A stretch of 64,000 nucleotides of DNA. It comes from Drechslerella dactyloides. Its lineage: Eukaryota; Ascomycota; Orbiliomycetes; Orbiliales; Orbiliaceae. Numbering within the stretch: position 1 is the stretch's first letter; each line of letters opens with the position of its first letter. A model generated the notes under the pieces. It was not told the DNA's origin. It saw only the letters and a list, made by a program, of their open reading frames with translations, and made no database searches. The stretch lies in assembly GCA_020064725.1 (NCBI GenBank), contig JAGTWJ010000013.1, forward strand, positions 744,001-808,000. The letters are read 5' to 3'. This document shows, piece by piece, positions 1 to 12,400 of the stretch. Position numbers and translations under genes: made by a program.

Positions 1-1797
1 GATATGATGCGACGCACGACGCTGGAGCCACCGGCGGAACGAAGATCCGGACGATGCTTCAGCGCGCAGCGCGAGACTAGCGACTGGATACCGCAAGCTT
101 TCAAAACGCGTGGGCATCTCCAAAAACGGTCATCGAACGCAAATGAGAGATCTACAATCCCACGTGAACAATTAGCCCGTTTCTTCTGTTCCTAAAACTA
201 GGGTTGGGATCCACCTACGAGCGTTGAAGGATCGTGATGGCCCTGGAGTCGGCGGCGTTGAGAAGCCAGGCCACTAGTTCGCGAAATCTTAGCTGCGACA
301 CCCCTATCTCCCTAAAGTCGACTTTATGGAATTTGGCCTTCAGACACACCTCAAGCTGTAAGAAGAAAAAACAAATTGGAGCTTGGGTGTCGCAAAATGC
401 CTTTTGGGTGCTGTTTGATGTCGTGATTGGTGGGGATAGTTGCAAGGCGTTGCTTGTTGTTGGTGCAGTCGACGCAACATGTATCCGCCGACGGTGACAC
501 AGCTGTACGGTGCACCTTCGAATCGGTGTCCCATTCGCAACTACAATGCACCGCCTCCAGCCGAAAGTCGTTTGCCAATCCGAATCCACATTCGCAAGGA
601 GTTCACCAGACCTGTCGCTATCTGCCCGAACTGCATGTGAACGCAGAGCGCTCGATTGGTGGCTACATGGGAGCCCGCACCCTAGACACCAATGTGAATG
701 AGCTCATGGTTCATCCAAGTGCCTTGGAAAAGGAAATGTGCATCTATGGTATCAAGAATATAGTACTAGCGTATAGTATACAATGCATATATGTATGTTT
801 ATACACTTTCAACGCAGATGGCTGGATAGACGTAGACTTGTTCGCAAAATGGAAAACCAAGTAAATCGCGTCTCACAGTCATAACTGCCATCGGCATCTC
901 CAGCTCGCAAAGCCAAAGATCGGATACGGTATACCGGTAGTATGCATAGCGAGCCCTACAGCAGCAGCTATCAAATGCAGTAATGACAAAAACCATGCAG
1001 CTACATGCTACAAAGGAACAGTAATCTCCAACAGATGTGAATCCTTGCCTTAGTCTAATTTGCGGACCCCTAGCTAACCCAGCAGGCTCGTCATGACCAC
1101 AATCGATAGCGGCAGCAGACCAATAGGAGCCCGCTCTTATGATAAGACTGCTACTTTGATATCCACTCATCTCACCGTGACGTCCCAGGCGATATTCGCC
1201 GCCGGCCATACAGATGCAAGCGCTATCGTCGCCTCCGGGCTAAGGCTTGTATTTCAAAGGATTGGCCTACTACGGTCTGTGTCTCAGTACGCTAGCCAGC
1301 GCCGCCGCGACCTGTAGCAAGTCGGCGGACATCCGGGATTCTCCCTGACCGTTATGCCAGGCCGGTTGTATCGCCGAATTCCGCCAACAACCCACGGTAG
1401 ATGTGAGGGATTGAAATTTATATAAACCCGTTTCCTCGACTCTTTTTTCCACCATCATCAAGCTTCCAGTTTACTCTATTACTTTTCTGATCACCAAAAT
1501 CAGGTTTTCCGCCTCTCGATCCCATCGCCACCATCTCTCGATTTCGAGTTTATAAACCCTCAGTCTTCCAAGTTTTCTCTTCTCCAAGCGCAAGCCTCTA
1601 GTTGACGAAGAACCACCACGGCCTATTACCAGCCTGACATCTTACCGGAAACTCCGGAATTCGCAAACCCAGACCCATATTCAAACGCCTTGAGCATCTA
1701 CACACCCTGCGATCCACGGTTCAAGCAGCTTGGGCTCCTGGAACGTCAACCACCACCAATTACTCTTCTCGCTGATTCAAGAACCCCAAGCCCACTC
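1..1797. other. intergenic / upstream region, no gene supported
   Basis: No reading frame here looks like a conserved protein. The open frames are short, overlap on both strands and mostly lack an ATG. The last 400 bases look like a fungal promoter and leader: a TATA-like box near 1419 and a pyrimidine-rich stretch from about 1435 to 1600 ahead of the small Cys-rich gene. Any gene cut by the left edge of the window could not be identified. Confidence 0.5.
1419..1426 (+). promoter_or_regulatory. TATA-like box upstream of the small Cys-rich gene
   Basis: TATATAAA lies about 370 bases before the ATG at 1798 and is followed by a C/T-rich tract, the usual arrangement in fungal promoters. A second weaker TTTATAAA-like site follows near 1549. 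Which one is used cannot be told from sequence. Confidence 0.4.
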
Positions 1798-2187
1798 ATG
1801 GCATACTACCAAAATTTCGACTTCAAGGGCCAGGCTTCGGGCCACGCCCGCCGCCAGCTCGATGGCTCCGTCCCGTCCAGTCCTTATGGCTCATCTGCCG
1901 CCTTCCATCCCAACGCCCGAGCTCGCGGCTCTCCCTCTGCCGTATGCGTCACTCAAGATGCAGCTAGCCCATCTGACGCCCAGCAGGCACGACAGCATCA
2001 CTCCAATGACTACGGCAGCGACGCTGCAGCGCAAACTGTTACGGAGCAATGGTGGGCCTGCCATCACTGCAACACTCCCTACGCAATCGACCGGAACCCT
2101 TCTTGCATCACTGATGGAAACTGTTATGGTCACCGTCCGTGCAATTCATGCAGGAAATGGTCTCAGGTCGTCAACACCAAAGTGTAG
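1798..2187 (+). CDS. small Cys-rich hypothetical protein (129 aa)
   Basis: Single-exon frame of 129 residues from the first in-frame ATG. The open frame extends further upstream but without an ATG. The N-terminal two thirds are Ser/Ala/Gln-rich and look disordered. The C-terminal about 40 residues start with WWACHHC and hold six cysteines (CxxC, two single Cys, then CxxC before a final Trp) with interspersed His, which suggests a compact zinc-binding or disulfide module. I do not recognise the family and assign no function. Support comes from the TATA-like box and CT-rich leader upstream and the non-random Cys/Trp pattern. No intron is needed. It could be a small zinc-ribbon protein or a fortuitous frame. 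Confidence 0.5.
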   Translation: MAYYQNFDFKGQASGHARRQLDGSVPSSPYGSSAAFHPNARARGSPSAVCVTQDAASPSDAQQARQHHSNDYGSDAAAQTVTEQWWACHHCNTPYAIDRNPSCITDGNCYGHRPCNSCRKWSQVVNTKV

Positions 2188-5100
2188 TCGAACAGTCTAC
2201 CCGCAGCATCGGTCGATGTCGACGCGTGTATACCAATTTGGCTACTGCACGACATCTTCTGCATTCCTTTCCCTTTCTTCCATTCGGATATATAATTTTT
2301 CACCATATGAGTAAACGAGAGACGAAAACACTCGGAGTTTCGGTTGTTGCAAGGTGGTCATTTGCAGATTTGCATTTAGCGATGGGTGAGTACGGAGAAT
2401 CTTCTTTTCCCTTTATTTTCCTTTCTTGCAGATAAATTGGTCAATCGCATGCGCAAGGTGGATTCAAGAGGGTCATATCATATGGGCATACCCAAACGGC
2501 GTTGTATTCTTTACGCGTATACGCTTTCGTTCCTTACAACTTCTTTCCTTTGTTTTTGCTTGTGTGCTGGCATTTCTGTTTTGTAGCTTTCATCATAGCA
2601 CTGGTGTTTTACGGTAGAAGGAGGTGGGCATCGAACCGGCGGCACGGGATCCAGGCGTTCAAAGAGTCGAAGAATTATTGGGCATTCGTTTGCTGTACTA
2701 TGAACAGGACCGCAAAATCACCAGAAGAAAGAAAAAGGACAAAAAAAAAGAAGAAAAAGGAAAAAAAGAATTGAGAGGTCAAGATTTTCGGGGCTGTTTT
2801 TGGATCCTGCCTTTCCTCTTGCATTGCTATCTACATGTGGAAAAGGCAGACCCCTGACTCTCTGTCTCCCTTCGCAGTTCGGCGTCTGGCGTTAGTGTTT
2901 TTTTGGAGTTGTGCGTGTTGCATTTTCTTTTTCGGGGCGCATTTGCTTGGCCGACTGGCCTGGTTGGGGTTCTTGTTTCTTCTTTTGATGCTTCGATTCA
3001 CTTCTGTCTTGTGATTCTTGTAGATGTCCTTCTTTACTTCCTTTCCTTTTTACACATTCCCGCTCGTTTACGATATAGATTACATCAAAAAAAAAAAAAA
3101 AAAAAAATGAAAAAACCCTTGTCGCTCGTTAAACCATTGCCGCTGAATGACTAGATCCTGCCCATGTGAATATTGATGCATCTCATCGCATCGCTGCACG
3201 TTTGCTGACCTTGCAAGCTAATGCACACGGCACTGGATTGAAATGCCCCAAATTTCCAACCTCGGTGAGCATGATCATGTCATGTATCTCCACAAACCCC
3301 CTGGCTATCCAGAGACGCCTAGTAACTTAATTGAGGCGAGATATTGTGGAGAACGTTATCGTCGCGTTCAAATCAAACAATCAATCCTTCATGTCCGGAT
3401 CCCGAGAGACGAAACTCACTATTCTAGTTACGATGATGATTGTAAGCATATCAGAGCTAGTTAGAGGGCCTTCACGAGCTTACGTTTGTCACTCCCTAGC
3501 AGTCCTAACTGTGCAAATTTGCAAGCACGGACCCACCTTTTCCCAGATCCTAACGTAACGTACGTAACAGCCCCAAGCTGTCCTCACGCCAGCTTACACA
3601 TGCACCCCGTCGCATGCTCGCAGGTACAATTTAACTGCTGCGATATCGTGAAACTGATCGCATCATATGCATGTCCTCATGCTATCTATTGTTACAGCTG
3701 CAATTAATTAAAGCGTACGCATCCCAATTCCAAATTACCGTGTCGCATCTGCATGCACGGTCACCGTTAACTCTGCATCTGCACGCATAACAGCCGTCTT
3801 TCGCCCAAGAATTCCCCGATGCACACCAGATCAGACATCTCGAGCCGGTCGCGTGGAGTCGTTTCAGGTCTAATTTCGCGCGAGCCACGGCCAACAAAAC
3901 GCAAGGAAGGCTGCCTCGGCTGGACAAACAACTCCAACGTCAACCCGAGCTCCACCAGAAACCGTACCTTGGTAGCACACTAAGCACTCTCACGAAAGGT
4001 TGAAAATAGCCGGAAATACGAAAGCCAAGGCGAGAAGGTTAAAAGACAGCGAGCCAGTAACGGCCTCGTCGCGGCTTAGCTATCATTTTTTTTTTTTTGA
4101 GGATTAACCATATCATGCATGCATGATATCCTGTAAGTCTCACCGACCCATCGGTGCCTTGCAGCTCAGGCTGTGGCGTATTTCAGCCTCTTCTTGGCTT
4201 GGATAACGTTCGTACGCCTCACTTCTCGGCGTCGACAGAGATTCGGCGTGCATGCTCTCATCAATAAATTCCTCCCTGATATCATTCTGCTTTCTAGGTG
4301 CCTAGCTGCATTTGCTCGCCCTTTTTTCTTTTCCAGTTCTGCCACTCTGCGTTTTTGGCAGGATGCAGCTCCGGCGACCTCCGCTATTGGCGGTGCTCGT
4401 TTTTCGCTGCAAAACTCGTATAAAATACACTTTATTGATTTCTCGCAGCCTCCCAGCACACGCTCGCGCCATTTGAACGTGCTCCACCCACCCCACAGCA
4501 ATATGGATACGACCACGCACACCCTCCAAGTTTTAAAACGCAGCCTTACGAGTGATCGAATGCCTGTTTCCCACACACACTTCTTTCAAACCTGTCTATG
4601 GAAAGAAAATCTGTGGCGATATCCAGTGACTCGAGCTCGGCCTGTCCGTCTGGAACGGTCTATCGATATCGGCGTGGACGCCATTGGACATGTGCGTGCC
4701 ATGTGTCGACGTCGACAGACATAAGTGCACGTGCTTAGGATACCACATTGTCGACATTGTGCACTGTAAGCTTCAACTTCGGCTAGTCCGCACCAGTACC
4801 AATCCAACCAGAGGCACAGGTCTCGTCGACTCACGACCTTCAACTGGGTCGGAACCGTATTCTGCAATACGACTGGTCGGTTTGTTTAATCGCTCGCTCG
4901 TCTGTGCAGTTGCTCGTCTGCCTACCGGCGGAAACCGCTCCATCCCGCTGCTATCAGGCATGATTCAGAATCCCAATTTGCCAATTGACCGGCCTGACGT
5001 TTCGCCTTGGACATGACTGAGTCGATCCATAGGCTCGAGACGACACGAGATGTGCGAGTTGGTTTGGAGGGAAATCTGTCCAGGGATGCAATATAAAAAA

Positions 5101-6337
5101 GAAATGTCGCATATTGATTAAAACCGCATGCTTGCTTTGTCCTGAAGTTTTCTTCTTTTCGAGCGGTGAGTTCGAAAATGACGGCATATGCATACTCATA
5201 CGCGTCGTTATCGATCCTCCCGATTGATGTGCTGGAACGGCGACTATAGCTGTGGTGGCACCGGTGGGGCATGAGGATCGTTCTACGATGTTCGATTGTA
5301 GGGAGTGAGCCTAAAATTGAGGGGGCCGAGCGTGAGGATCTAGCGGACGAGATTCTTCTAAATATATAGAGAAAATCACATAAAATCAACATCTGGATAT
5401 CGTGGAGATATCTTTGATTAAAATTAGCACGATTAGGGCACAGCAGTGTAGCTAGTGCGATAGGCTGCCGGCTGACTACTTTAATATTCCTGTGCTCTGA
5501 AGGGTTGTGTAAAATCAAACCGAATCGGTAAATACACAATTAGATCCTCATTGGGAATGCGAATTAATCTGACGTACGCGTATGTCACGTCTTCGCGTTC
5601 AAGTGCAACCTGCACGCATCAGGGTCATTCGTGATGTTTTGGTTTCCTATCCCAATGCGATGCGTCTACAGGGGCGAATCCAGAGCGTGCATGACTCAAG
5701 TGCAAATGACAGATAACTAGGAGACGAGCTCCGTTCGTGCAGCAGTGGATACGGTACTTGTACAATCTGCATTGTAAACCTAGCGGCAAAAGTTGTCAGC
5801 CCTATGGCAGAAGGCTGCCAGTTTTCGACTTTTCAGGCCCGCCCAACGTACCCCGCTCGCAAGAGTCAGAGATGCAGACGTGACAAACAAACACGATCTA
5901 CGTAAAAAGCACAAACTAGAATGATAGTCAAGCTTTCGGTTTAAGAACCGGCTCGACGATGACAGTCAGCTTGTGACAATGAGGCATGTCGTAGATAGTT
6001 CGGAGGCAATCTTGCCGCGTTTAGCGCCAAAAAGCAACAGCACAATCCGTGTTGTAGTTTGGCACTAGCAACACGCTTTACTACAAAACACCAACAGCCT
6101 GCGCGAAATGTATTGGGGAAATAATACTGCTATTCGGGCTACGTATATTGGGGCCTCAAAACAAGTATATCGATAGAGAAAACATGCTGCGTAAACGGCC
6201 GTTCAAGTTTTGTAAATTCGCTAGATTATTGAAACCGTGGCAGTCGTTACAGTGCATAACACAAACCTCAATCCTCCCAAGATAGCAGATATGAAAAGAC
6301 GCCATGTCGCCGTGCAATGAATTGAAACGAATTTTCA
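2188..6337. other. 4.1-kb intergenic region, no gene supported
   Basis: No convincing coding frame. It contains an A-run of 21 at 3087-3107, another short T-run near 4087, and scattered AT-rich patches. A 205-codon open stretch on the minus strand (4922-5539) lacks an ATG at its start and has no recognisable domain. The part next to 2187 is presumably the 3' UTR of the small gene, and the part below 6338 the 3' UTR of the deaminase gene. Confidence 0.5.
3087..3107. repeat. poly(A) tract, 21 A
   Basis: An uninterrupted run of 21 adenines in non-coding sequence. No coding frame with target-site duplications was seen next to it, so it is treated as a simple homopolymer rather than a retroposon tail. 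Confidence 0.9.
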
Positions 6338-8234
6338 TCATTTCTTCGCCTGCTCGAGCCACTTGGCCAGTGTAGCATTCGCATCCTCGAACACATGCGC
6401 CATAGTCTTCTGTGGTTCCTTGCGCTTCAATTTCTCCGATGCTTTGGCTTTTTGATGCTGCTCGCGCTTTTGTTTCTCCGCCTCTCCCCAGACGCGGCCG
6501 AGGATCGTGCGTGCCTTCATTGTTGTCTTGCGGAACAGTTTGAGGTTGACCATGTCGATGAATTCCTCCATGTTACATACGCCTTTGACGGCGACGGGCA
6601 GCTGCCATCCCGTCGTTTTCTTCCCGCTGAACCCGCCCATATTCGTGACTGTGATGGTCAGCAGTTCCCCAAGTCCTGTGAGCCATTGCTCGCACAGCCA
6701 GCACGAGCGCTTGGTAAGACCGATTTTGATGTTGGCTCTTCCAGCTGGGAGACGCGAGTTCTGTGCTGCAAGGTGACAGACAAGCGTGAGCTCCGGGTGG
6801 ACAGTGAAGGGGATCTGATTGAACATGCCGTAGGGCTTGTGCTCTGATGGGAAGTTGTTCGGGTGGTGAAAGGCTTCGTAGAGTTGGTCAGCGGTGCACT
6901 TGCGGGAACCGGTGGAGTCGCAGTAGTATGTTAGCATGCAGTGGGCGTCCTTTGGAAACCAGCCGTGGATCTTATTCTTCGAACAGACCTGCTCAGTTTA
7001 TTAGAGTTGGTCCGACTGTTCGATAGTATATGTGAAATGGAACTAGATGGAATAGTATAGAACTCACCTCCCGGAGGACATATTCCGTCTTGCGCCCAGC
7101 GACCGCCTCAAGCACCTTGCCCATAGCCATGGCGTACTCTGCAAGCTTGCACATCCGCCTGAATATCTCACGATCGCCCACGACGACCTCCGCATATCGC
7201 GCCTTGACAACGGTGACACATGCAGAGATGATATCGTACAACTCGTCGAAATATTGCTGGGCCGCAACGCGCTCCCTGTCGCATTTATACCCGTCTCCCT
7301 GCGTGTCATCACCGCCGTTGGCGCCAACCGCACCCCCTTCGGCGTTTCGGGACCGCGGCTTCGGGACCTTGTCGACATCGAATGCGAGAACACGCCCTGC
7401 AAAAGCCGCGAGCCACGCGGCGATGCACCACGTTGGGTCGTCTGGACTATGCCCCATCTTATCTCTGACCGTGGTTGAAAACTCGCAGAATTCGATGTCG
7501 TCCAATTTTTCGACCGAGAAGACGGTGTAGTAGTGCACGTCGCGCCATTCTCCATCTTCTTTCGGCAATGGTGGGCCGCCTTCCTGCTTCGATGCCGTGA
7601 TGATGGCGTCGATGATTGCGTCTTTGAGCTTGCGCATGCGGCTGAGGACCTTACGGTGGCATGCGCGGATGATGATACTTAGCAGGTGAGCATAGATTTC
7701 GTAGCGGATATTCTGATGGCGCAGCCCGTTGCCGTCGTCGAGGCGCCCCGCTTTTGCGAGGTAGCGCATGAGACGGTTGGCGTGACGGTCGTGGGAGGCC
7801 GTGGAAATCGTGTTGCGCGCATAGGTGATTATGGTGCGGTGGGGGAGGAGGCGGGTGTGGACTGCGACGCTTTCGCCGGGCGAGGTAGTAAGCAGGAGAG
7901 CGATAGCTTGGAGGATGCTCATGCTGCGGTTTATGGAAGCGGGTTTAGCCTGGTCGGGGTCGATGAGGGCGATAGTGTGGGCTTCGGTGTAGAAGGCCTT
8001 GTCGTACTTGAGGTCCTGCGCGAGGATGATGTCGGGGAGATTAATCGTCGCCATGGCCGCCTCGTCGGCGGTACCGATATCGGATATACCGATACCGGTT
8101 TCAATATCAATATCTTGCTGGTTTGTGATTGTGAAAGTTATGGCTGATAATTTTTGAAGTCGCGATGATAGATGAGGGGATCGAGGAGGAGAGTCCAACT
8201 TTAGACAAGGACTGGCGAGGAAGAGCTCGTCCAT
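6338..8234 (-). CDS. OTT_1508-like nucleic acid/nucleotide deaminase, fungal (605 aa)
   Basis: Two exons, 8234-7068 and 6988-6338, joined in phase 0 across an intron with GTGAGT and CAG ends; 605 residues. Near the C-terminus are the zinc-site motifs of the OTT_1508-like deaminase family: HPE at about residues 453-455 and SCWLC with Cys at about 485 and 488. These match the H-x-E and CxxC that bind zinc and activate water in the cytidine-deaminase fold. The long N-terminal part is helical-looking and not recognised. Family members are common in fungi, usually without known substrate; they are predicted to act on bases in nucleic acids or nucleotides. The first ATG (8234) has a TATA-like run only about 20 bases upstream. 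Met61 (8054), in a good GCCATGG context, is an alternative start. Function is inferred from motifs only. Confidence 0.8.
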
Positions 8235-9460
8235 AGAGCGGGATACATAGAGATATATATACTCCTGAGCGCTGGTGAAGTTGGGAGCGCTGGTAGGTAT
8301 ACGGAAGCTATCGCGATGGTAGGTGGTGTAGAAACGTCATATACATCTATAGTAGATGTCGGAGTTGTGTCGACGTCGACTACTTTGACTGCATTCATGT
8401 TTCCCAGTCACAGCCAGCCGCAACCACGAACCCAAGCACAGCTACCATTACAGCGCGCGCGCCTGGCACCAAGGCTAAGCTACCACCATGAGGATACCCT
8501 CACAAGCAAACATTGGCTGCAAAGAATCAAGAAAGTTGTGCATGGCTTCTATCTAGCAGGTATGGCTCGCCTTAAACATGGAGAAAGGAAGGTATAATAT
8601 AAGTATATTACTAAAGTGTATATGGGCATCGACATCTCGATAGCGAACGGTACGTATTAAAGTAGATATAGAACATCGATCCGGACATCAGTCGACAGCA
8701 GAATTATGTATACCAGAATAGTAGCACCAACAGCACGTACGTCGCACGCAAGCACCAGTAGACATCACACGACATCCTACACGAGCTACAACCGTAGACA
8801 TCGACCAACAGACATTTCAAATCGTGCGTAGAGGATAACAAAAAGGAAAGAAAAAAAAATAAGACGTCGCAAGTAATGTACCAGAATACAAGGGGACAAA
8901 AAAACAGACGCCAGACGCTACAAACGTTAAACAGTACAATCGTTCACGATCGCAGCCCGGCGGACAGTCAACAAGAAAAGGAGTATAAAGGAAATTCAAC
9001 ATCATGTCCACAGTCAAGCATAATCGCAACAGCTAAGTCGAACGTATCAGCAAACACAAAAAACACAACAGGAGTACGTGCATCAAACAACAGAGCGGGT
9101 ATTCGCCACAAAGAAGTCCACAGAAACAGCAGTACGGCAAACCAACAGAACTTATCAGGCAGCGTGAGAAGGAGAAAAAAGAAAGATTAGTGTTATAATA
9201 TTCGGTACCAATGACCTTCACCGTCCGATTCAAAGTTTGCAATCCACCACCGATGCTCCGCCATCATTTCTTTCGTCTAACGTCGTCGAATATAAAGATT
9301 ATACATTGTTCGGATATGAATACCGAGGAAAATAAAGAGGAAAACAAGTGGAGGTGATAGGGATGAGAGGGGAGATACGAGAAGGGGACAGTAGTGTGAG
9401 AGGGTTTCGTAGACAGATAGTTGGGGCTCGTTTTCCAACAATAGCGGGGTGATTATAGAC
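8235..9460. other. intergenic region between deaminase and RhoGEF genes
   Basis: 1.2 kb holding the promoter of the deaminase gene (minus strand, TATATATA-like sequence near 8253-8262) and the 3' flank of the RhoGEF gene. The stretch 8820-9190 is A-rich on the plus strand with short overlapping frames on both strands. No coding gene is supported. Confidence 0.5.
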
Positions 9461-12400
9461 CTAAATTCGTTGCTGCTGCTTCCAAAAGTCCAGGGAGGCG
9501 ATGACATCCTCCCCTTCGTCATCTTCATAGGCGTACAAAATCTACCAGAATATTAGCCGGATGCCCCAACGGTTTATTAAAAAGGGGTTTGACTCACCTC
9601 CCGCGAACTCTCATGGAGCATGCGAAGATTCTTGCCGGTAATAATCGTAACCATCCCACCACTCTCCATATTTCGAATCTCGATAAAGTTCGGCTCGAAC
9701 GCCAAAATATACGGCGGCTGCAGCGCAAAGGCCGTTGGAGACCCTTCCCACTGTATCTGCCAGTCCGGCCGCGCACGCCATCCGTTCCGGTTGACGAAAA
9801 AGGAAAAGTCACTGTAATTAAGCAGAAACTCTCCTCCGTTCAACCGGTAGATAGCAATCGGCTTGACGTTCTCGCGTCTCTGCACGAAATCAAGCGAAGT
9901 GTCCGCCGGGTCCAGGAGCGTCTGGGTATCGAGGGTCTCAAGAGAGACAACCTCGAAACCCTTTGCACAGCCAACACACAACTTGGACTTGAGGAAGTGT
10001 ATCGACGACGCTTCGGACGGTATGTAAAATTCCTAAAAAAAAAAAAAGGAGTTATTAGTATACGGCATACGGTAGCAGAGTTCGAGGGTTTCCTACCTTG
10101 AAAAGCTTAAGTCCATCTTGGCCACCCGCAAGAAGCTTACGGAACGCTGGCTTATTACGACCCTTCGCCAATGTGTCCATAGGTTCGTAGACTTTCACAG
10201 TAGCGCTCATACTGGAGTTCTTAACGCAGCATACTAGGACGCGACCGAGACAGACACCAGTCTTGAAGAAATTAACATGGCCCTGAATGCGCTTGTGTCG
10301 CTTGCTCGCCATCGCGCTGTCACCGGGCTCCGTGATGGTTTCGATCGGGAAGGAGTAAGCGGTCTTATCCGAAAGAACCAGCAATATCTGGTATTCTTCG
10401 AGAACATCAACCTGCGAGACACCAACCATGTCGATAACCTTCTTCGGAACGCCCTGCGCAGTGGAATTTGGCCGCCTGTCTGAAACATAGATGCCAGTGT
10501 CGGTGCCGTACACCAATTTCCTTCCACCATCTGGATGCGAGTTAGCCCATGTCTCATGAAATTAGACGAAGGCGGGGACGCCTTACCCATGGGAACGAGA
10601 CAGTTGACTTTGTTCGTGTTAAAGTTGAAGAAGTCGTCACTTAGGATGGTTTTCGTGAAGATATTGCTTCGCTCTCTCAAGGCTGTCTGCTGGGCCTCGA
10701 TGTGCTCCATCCACTTCCTGCGGCCGACGACCGTGGAAGCGAATAACGACAGCACATAGCCCCTCTTGCCGAGGTGTTGGAAGGTGATGGGAAAGCCGTT
10801 CTTCGAGTTCGCGTCGGTCTTTTGCTGGTTACCAGTTTTCGCCAGCAGCGAGGACGGCGGCCGTTTGATGCCCTTCGCCTCAGGCAGGACCTCCGCCATC
10901 TCAGTAATGACAAGGAGCTCCAACGGAATGGGCTGCCATAAAAGAAAGTTAGCAAGCATCCTCCTCAGATATCCGAGTACGATGATCTTACCCTCTTGTA
11001 GACTTTATATTGTTCCCGCTTGTTGATAACCTTGATCTTCACGAGAAGGATAGCATGGTCGAACAGGAATGCCTGGATGTCACCCGTGCCAGCATCCGTC
11101 GGGCTTCGCCTCAGACTTCCCTTGAATATGAGCTGCCGGCCTTCTTCCGTAAGCTTCAGATCGACCTTCTCGCCTGGAGCAAACTGAAGCTGGTGATCAA
11201 GCTGCATCAGATTAAAGGTATTCTCCGCTCGCCCAGACTCGACATTAACCTTGCTAAGGCATTCGCGGATCATCTCAATCGCCTTTGGCAAGTCCTGCTT
11301 GTCGGGATTGTCGTCCGCAGTGTTCTTGAGAACCGCCTCCAGCAGGAGCGGGTACCTGGCCAGACGGGTGGTCGGCTTGGTGAGATATCCGTTGAGTTCC
11401 AGTTTCCGGGACTCCTTCATTCGCTCCGTTTCTTCGACGAATCGCGCAAACGGAGGATTGCTGGCCTTCTCCCTCTCGAATTCATATTTTCCGTAGAGCT
11501 GGTTGGCGCCGTACTTGATGAAGGGATCGAAATGTGGCACGTATTCCAGGAATATATCGCCAATATTGCGGATGATCTCGTTGCCCTGCTGTCGTCTCGT
11601 CAGCGCCTCCGCCAGCCTCGAGTTGACGCTGTGCACCTCCAGGATGTTCGAAAAGACAGTCCGAATGAATTTCTCTCGCTTATAATCAGGAATAGGGGAC
11701 TGCAGATTCGGTCCTCCGGATCGCAGAGGCTTCATCCAAAAGTCGCGCAGATACTCCAGATCTTTGACGAAATCCCGTTCCGTATAGATCACCTCGCAGA
11801 TGACTTCCTGGCGCTTCTTCTCCGAATCCGACACGCTCTCGGCGACTTCCTTCGATACGCTGTGGATCCAGAGCTTCTGCTCCTTCTCGTCGTTGTCGTG
11901 CAGGCTGGACCTCGAAGACTCTCGCTTAAGCCCGGGCAGAGGCTGCATGTTGAGACGAGCCTGCTGCTCAAGTCGGCGCGGGCACGCGATCGAGTAGCAG
12001 AGCCTGTCGCGCGTGCAGGTCGGAGAGTAGCACTCAGTCAAGAGCGTGAAGACACCGTTGACGTCTGACTTGTCTTCATCGACCAGTCGTTCTCGGAATT
12101 GGTAAACTTCACTCCCCGAGTCTCGCAACCGGTGGTCGTAGGTGACGTCGTGAAAGAACTTTTGAGCATCCAGCGCACGGCCGAGCAGAAGAGCCAGGTT
12201 TCGATCGCTGGTCTTGATGATATACGCAATCATGTCGACCGCTTCGGCTCCGGTGAAGGCTGATTTATAGGTCAGCTCGTTCTTCATCCTGTCACCGATG
12301 GATATCCGCTCGCGGAAGACATCGGCGACGCGAGAAAGAAGTGCAGGATAGACGAGTGGCGCTCTACGGGAGGTCGTTAGGATGGTCGACTGCTGGGACA

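Noticed and set aside
2600..2700. tRNA-like B-box (GGTTCGATGCC on the minus strand)
   Set aside because: The flanking bases do not form a T-stem or acceptor stem, and no A box with anticodon arm is found at the right distance.
4922..5539. 205-codon open stretch on the minus strand
   Set aside because: Does not begin with ATG, has no recognisable domain and no supporting introns or promoter.
11010..12068. 352-codon plus-strand open frame
   Set aside because: Antisense to the DH/PH region of the RhoGEF, where the minus strand is clearly coding.
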